Below are positions 7,566 to 10,177 of a DNA stretch of 10,177 nt, piece by piece. A program made the position numbers and the translations under genes. The DNA comes from Flavobacterium sp. (GTDB taxonomy: Bacteria; Bacteroidota; Bacteroidia; Flavobacteriales; Flavobacteriaceae). The number at the start of each line of letters is the position of its first letter. Within the stretch, counting starts at the first letter, position 1. The notes below the pieces were generated by a model. That model had not been told where the DNA came from and ran no database searches. It saw only the letters and a program-made list of their open reading frames with translations. Location of the stretch: NCBI RefSeq assembly GCF_030146175.1, contig NZ_JASLCE010000141.1, positions 1-10,177 on the forward strand. The letters are read 5' to 3'.

Positions 7566-7580
7566 GGCACGTTGTTTGGC
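7566..7580 (+). promoter_or_regulatory. Sigma-54-like promoter of the alpha/beta hydrolase unit
   Basis: GGCACG (7566-7571), four bases, then TTGG (7576-7579) resembles the sigma-54 consensus TGGCACG-N4-TTGCW. The -24 part is perfect except for its first T (A here). The -12 part has G in place of the key C, although GC occurs one base further on (7579-7580). The start site would be near 7590, giving a leader of about 28 nt. The matching layout at 9034-9048 is the main support. A weak sigma-A-type alternative, TTTG (7575-7578), 20 nt, TAATTTAA (7599-7606), is also possible but leaves almost no leader. Confidence 0.5.
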
Positions 7581-7617
7581 TAGTGTTCTATAGCTCATTA
7601 ATTTAAAAATATAGAAC

Positions 7618-8613
7618 ATGAAAACAGTACTTACAAATGAAAACGGAAAATTCCATTTCTCAGAAGATCCGGCAATTTCTGCCGAAACAAAAAAATTCCT
7701 AACCGCTTTAAATACGGGCGGACCCGGATTGGAAACCATGACTCCGGAAGCGGCCCGACAGGTATTAGTAGGCGCACAAAAATCGGTGGAAGTCGACTAT
7801 TCCGGTATTGAAGAATCGGAAAAAACGATTACACAGGATGGTTATACTCTAAAATTAAATATCGTTAAACCGGAAGGCGTTACCGAAAAACTTCCTGTTT
7901 TTATCTTTATTCACGGCGGAGGCTGGGTTTTGGGCGATTATCCGACACATAAACGTATGGTTCGCGACCTTGTGGTTTTAACAGGTGCTACAGGTGTTTT
8001 TGTTAATTACACACCATCGCCGGAAGCGCATTACCCGCAAGCTGTCGAAGAAATTTATGCCGCTACAAAATGGGTTGCTGCAAACGGAAACGAAATCAAT
8101 GTAGACGGAACCAAACTTTCGATTGTAGGAAATAGCGTGGGTGGTAATATGACCGCTGTAACTGCTTTAAAAGCCATCGAAAACAACGGTCCAAAAATCG
8201 CTTCACTAGTGATGTTCTGGCCTATCGTTGCCGCAAATTTCGAAAATGATACCTATCAGCAATATGGCGAAGACCGCTTTTTAACAACGCCTCTAATGAA
8301 ATGGATGTATGATCACTATACAAAGGATCTGGCACAACGCGAAGAAATTTATGCCTCGCCCATTAATGCTTCTTTAGAATTATTAAAAAACTTCCCGCCT
8401 ACGCTAATTCAGGTGGCAGAAGCCGATGTACTTCGCGAAGAAGGAGAAGCTTTCGGTCGCAAGTTGGACGAAGCCGGTGTTGAAGTCACAACCGTACGCT
8501 ACAACGGAATGATCCACGATTTCGGGTTATTAAATCCGCTCGCACATTTGCCTCAGGTAAAATCCTTGTTCCGTTATGCGGCAGCCGAATTGAAAAAAAG
8601 TCTTTTTAATTAA
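7618..8613 (+). CDS. Alpha/beta hydrolase, HSL (lipase/esterase family IV) type
   Basis: A 331-residue soluble hydrolase without signal peptide. It shows the hormone-sensitive-lipase-type layout: an N-terminal cap region (1-90, with TPEAARQVLVGAQKSVEVDY), the oxyanion-hole motif HGGGW (99-103), nucleophile elbow GNSVGGN with Ser173 (family usual GDSAGG), Asp270 in EADVLREEG and His300 in NGMIHDFGL. The triad Ser173-Asp270-His300 is complete. Members cleave short-chain carboxylic esters, and some act on amides or lactones; the substrate cannot be read from sequence. It is the first gene of a two-gene unit, with the next start 8 nt after its stop. A sigma-54-like promoter and palindromic site lie upstream, matching those of the cysteine hydrolase unit at 9080, so the two hydrolases probably act under the same signal. 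Confidence 0.93.
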   Translation: MKTVLTNENGKFHFSEDPAISAETKKFLTALNTGGPGLETMTPEAARQVLVGAQKSVEVDYSGIEESEKTITQDGYTLKLNIVKPEGVTEKLPVFIFIHGGGWVLGDYPTHKRMVRDLVVLTGATGVFVNYTPSPEAHYPQAVEEIYAATKWVAANGNEINVDGTKLSIVGNSVGGNMTAVTALKAIENNGPKIASLVMFWPIVAANFENDTYQQYGEDRFLTTPLMKWMYDHYTKDLAQREEIYASPINASLELLKNFPPTLIQVAEADVLREEGEAFGRKLDEAGVEVTTVRYNGMIHDFGLLNPLAHLPQVKSLFRYAAAELKKSLFN

Positions 8614-8621
8614 TTCCGGAT

Positions 8622-8936
8622 ATGAATTCAACACAACCTGCTTTTGATACGGTTACCGAAGCCTTACAATGGCTCACCCGGGAAGGCTTTACCCAGAATT
8701 TTAATCTGGACGAAAATTGTATCCGTTTTAATAACAATACGCAATCGATGTCACCGGACGAGTTTAAAATTGAATATCTCTTCCGTTTCGAAGGCGATAC
8801 CAATCCGGGTGATGAAGATATTGTTTATGGAATTGTATCGGATGTTCACAATATCAAAGGTGTTTTAACCAGTGCTTTTGGAATCTATGCCGATGCGCTT
8901 TCTACAGAAATGATCCGAAAACTTGCGACACATTAG
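8622..8936 (+). CDS. Small conserved protein of unknown function
   Basis: A 104-residue acidic, soluble protein with no signal peptide or membrane helix. The central pattern (GFTQNFNLDENCI, SPDEFKIEYLFRFEGDTNPGDEDIVYGI, then KGVLTSAFGIYAD) is what I recall from a Bacteroidota family of about 100 residues that is often labelled 'phosphoribosylpyrophosphate synthetase' by annotation transfer. It is a third of the length of a true Prs enzyme, and I see no PRPP-binding or ATP-binding motif, so that label should not be trusted. The start follows the alpha/beta hydrolase stop by 8 nt, and the two are surely co-transcribed. The function is unknown; the close coupling suggests a role beside the esterase. 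It is followed by a 143-nt regulatory region. Confidence 0.85.
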   Translation: MNSTQPAFDTVTEALQWLTREGFTQNFNLDENCIRFNNNTQSMSPDEFKIEYLFRFEGDTNPGDEDIVYGIVSDVHNIKGVLTSAFGIYADALSTEMIRKLATH

Positions 8937-8963
8937 TATAAAACAAATAAGACGCTAATAAAA

Positions 8964-8979
8964 TTACGAAATATCGTAA
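8964..8979. promoter_or_regulatory. Palindromic activator/operator site, copy 2 (upstream of cysteine hydrolase)
   Basis: TTACGA-AATA-TCGTAA is an inverted repeat with seven of eight positions paired. It differs from copy 1 at 7494-7509 (CTACGATATATCGTAA) at only two of 16 positions. Its centre is about 88 bp upstream of the start site predicted from the promoter at 9034-9048, the same as for copy 1. TACGA begins 70 bp before the GGCAC box here and 71 bp before it in copy 1. Confidence 0.65.
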
Positions 8980-9033
8980 CGAAATAAAATCACCTTTTAT
9001 AATAAAACCCTATATCACAACATTTTAAAATCA

Positions 9034-9048
9034 TGGCACTTTGTTCGC
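9034..9048 (+). promoter_or_regulatory. Sigma-54-like promoter of the cysteine hydrolase-porin unit
   Basis: TGGCAC (9034-9039) and TCGC (9045-9048) match the sigma-54 -24 and -12 elements (TGGCAC, N5, TTGC) with one mismatch. Exactly 10 nt lie between the GG and the GC, which is the invariant spacing. The start site would be near 9060 and the leader about 20 nt. No good Bacteroidota primary-sigma promoter is seen here: TTTG at 9040-9043 has no TAnnTTTG partner at the right distance. Confidence 0.6.
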
Positions 9049-9079
9049 CTGATAACTAATAAAATATAAAAATAGCACT

Positions 9080-9712
9080 ATGAAACCAGCAACAAATTTA
9101 TTATCTCCGGATAATCACGCCCTTGTATTAATTGACTTTGAAGGACAAATGGCATTCGCAACCACTAGTATCGCACTAAGCGAACTACGAAACAATGTAG
9201 CGATTATCTGTGGCGCTTCAAAAATATTTTCCGTACCGACAATTGTGACAACGGTTGCCGAGGAAAGTTTTGCCGGACCGGTTTTCCCGGAAATCGAAGA
9301 ATATTATCCAATTGCATCCTCAGGTTATATCGATCGTACGACGATGAATACCTGGGAAGATGAAAAAGCGTATACCGCTATTACCGCTACAAAAAAACAA
9401 AAATTAGTCCTAGCCGGATTGTGGACAGGCGTTTGTATTGTCGGACCGGCTTTATCGGCTATCGAAGAAGGCTATGAAGTATATGTAATCACCGATGCTT
9501 GCGGGGATGTGAGCATCGAAGCCCACGAACGCGCCGTACAACGAATGATTCAGGCGGGCGCCATGCCAATCACGTCGATCCAGTATTTGTTGGAACTTCA
9601 AAGAGACTGGGCACGCGAGGAAACCTATGTTCCGGTGACCAACTTAATGAAAAAACACGGCGGTTCGTATGGCTTGGGGATTCATTATGCCCACAATATG
9701 CTAAAACACTAA
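9080..9712 (+). CDS. YcaC-like cysteine hydrolase, isochorismatase family
   Basis: A 210-residue cytosolic enzyme of the isochorismatase-like hydrolase superfamily, closest in layout to E. coli YcaC (about 208 residues). It has Asp19 in LVLIDFEGQ, the strand PTIVTT (53-58), a GYIDRTTMNTWED segment with Arg86, and the nucleophile Cys119 in AGLWTGVC, followed by PALSAIEEGYEVYVITDACGD (with PALSAIEEG as in YcaC) and RMIQAGAMPITS. The superfamily uses an Asp-Lys-Cys triad to cleave C-N or C-O bonds (nicotinamide, isochorismate, N-carbamoyl compounds). In this alignment made by eye the usual Lys position appears to hold Arg86. The YcaC substrate is unknown. It is the first gene of a unit driven from the sigma-54-like promoter at 9034-9048; the porin gene follows after 33 nt. 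Confidence 0.92.
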   Translation: MKPATNLLSPDNHALVLIDFEGQMAFATTSIALSELRNNVAIICGASKIFSVPTIVTTVAEESFAGPVFPEIEEYYPIASSGYIDRTTMNTWEDEKAYTAITATKKQKLVLAGLWTGVCIVGPALSAIEEGYEVYVITDACGDVSIEAHERAVQRMIQAGAMPITSIQYLLELQRDWAREETYVPVTNLMKKHGGSYGLGIHYAHNMLKH

Positions 9713-9745
9713 TACAATCCGTTCCATCTCTTATCCTTCATTCTA

Positions 9746-10177
9746 TTGAAATCATCAAAATCCATAGCGAAAAACGTCCCGTTCCTTATTCTTTTTCTGT
9801 TATTAGGAAACATCGTGTCGGCACAAAACTTTAAACTTTTGCGCTACGATGAAAACTATGAATACCTAAAAGATTCCGTTCGAAATACTTATAAAAAGCT
9901 AAAATTCATACCTTTAAATACCGAAAAAAGTTTTTATATGTCAGTTGGCGGGGAAGCCCGGTATGAATATGTTGATTTCAATAATGAAGATTGGGGAAGG
10001 CTCAACATTGGTCATAATGGCTTTTTACTGCAACGTTATGATTTACATACCGATATTCATCTGGGAAAAAACGTTCGGATATTCGCCCAGCTTAGGAGTG
10101 CGCTACAAGACGGAAGAAGTAATGGCCCACGAGGTATTGATGAAGATCAGCTAAATGTCCAGAATCTTTTTGCGGAT
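9746..10177 (+). CDS. Alginate-export family outer-membrane porin, N-terminal part (runs off the right edge)
   Basis: The first 144 residues of a secreted outer-membrane protein, open to the window end. There is no ATG between the preceding stop (9710-9712) and the signal peptide. TTG at 9746 gives MKSSKSIAKNV-PFLILFLLLG-NIVSA, a clean signal peptide with likely cleavage before QNF, so TTG is the likely start; the first in-frame ATG (9938) would remove the signal peptide. The mature part has RYDENYEYLKD, SVGGEARYEYVDFNNEDWG, GFLLQRYDLHTDIHLGKNVRIFAQLRSALQDGR and GIDEDQLNVQNLFAD, the start of the alginate_exp (AlgE-like) beta-barrel family. Despite the name, most members are not tied to alginate and act as outer-membrane channels. 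Being co-transcribed with the cysteine hydrolase, it probably admits or exports that pathway's small molecule. Confidence 0.85.
   Translation, partial: MKSSKSIAKNVPFLILFLLLGNIVSAQNFKLLRYDENYEYLKDSVRNTYKKLKFIPLNTEKSFYMSVGGEARYEYVDFNNEDWGRLNIGHNGFLLQRYDLHTDIHLGKNVRIFAQLRSALQDGRSNGPRGIDEDQLNVQNLFAD

Noticed and set aside
8622..8936. Phosphoribosylpyrophosphate synthetase
   Set aside because: Far too short, and it lacks the PRPP-binding and ATP-binding motifs of Prs.

Overview
The window reads as chromosomal DNA of a member of the Bacteroidota, most likely a Flavobacterium-like Flavobacteriaceae. Grounds: AT-rich intergenic DNA, starts without Shine-Dalgarno sequences, two promoters matching the Bacteroidota housekeeping pattern (TTTG-like box, 19 nt, TAnnTTTG), and proteins of flavobacterial character. 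No insertion sequence, phage gene, CRISPR array or rRNA gene is visible. No stretch longer than 300 bases lacks a gene; the largest gaps are 145, 288 and 266 bases.

Left part (1-6880), all on the minus strand. The 5' part of a tRNA-Ser(UGA) is cut by the left edge (1-54) and has a clear promoter. Next to it lies a tightly packed operon read right to left: thiol peroxidase (tpx), a DgkA-type lipid kinase, the FtsK/SpoIIIE DNA translocase, a LolA-type periplasmic lipoprotein carrier, an LptF/LptG-family permease with a GTG start, and a RibB-RibA fusion protein. Junctions are 8, 46, 1 and 7 nt gaps and finally an 11-nt overlap, so the genes are almost certainly co-transcribed. They combine peroxide defence, lipid recycling, chromosome segregation, envelope export and riboflavin synthesis. 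The RibA half of the last protein has lost its zinc ligands and active-site residues.

Middle part (6881-7617). A 60-residue two-helix membrane protein of unknown function (7169-7351) is followed by a long perfect inverted repeat of the extragenic-palindrome type (7391-7425).

Right part (7169-10177), all on the plus strand. Two transcription units follow. The first holds an HSL-type alpha/beta hydrolase and a 104-residue protein of unknown function. The second holds a YcaC-like isochorismatase-family cysteine hydrolase and the start of an outer-membrane porin of the alginate-export family, which begins with TTG and runs off the right edge. The upstream regions of the two units share one architecture: a palindrome TACGA(T/A)ATATCGTAA lies 70-71 bp upstream of a GGCAC box, which is part of a sigma-54-like -24/-12 promoter. 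The simplest reading is a small regulon switched on by a sigma-54 enhancer-binding protein encoded elsewhere, controlling two hydrolases and a porin. This is the most interesting signal in the window. The substrate is unknown.
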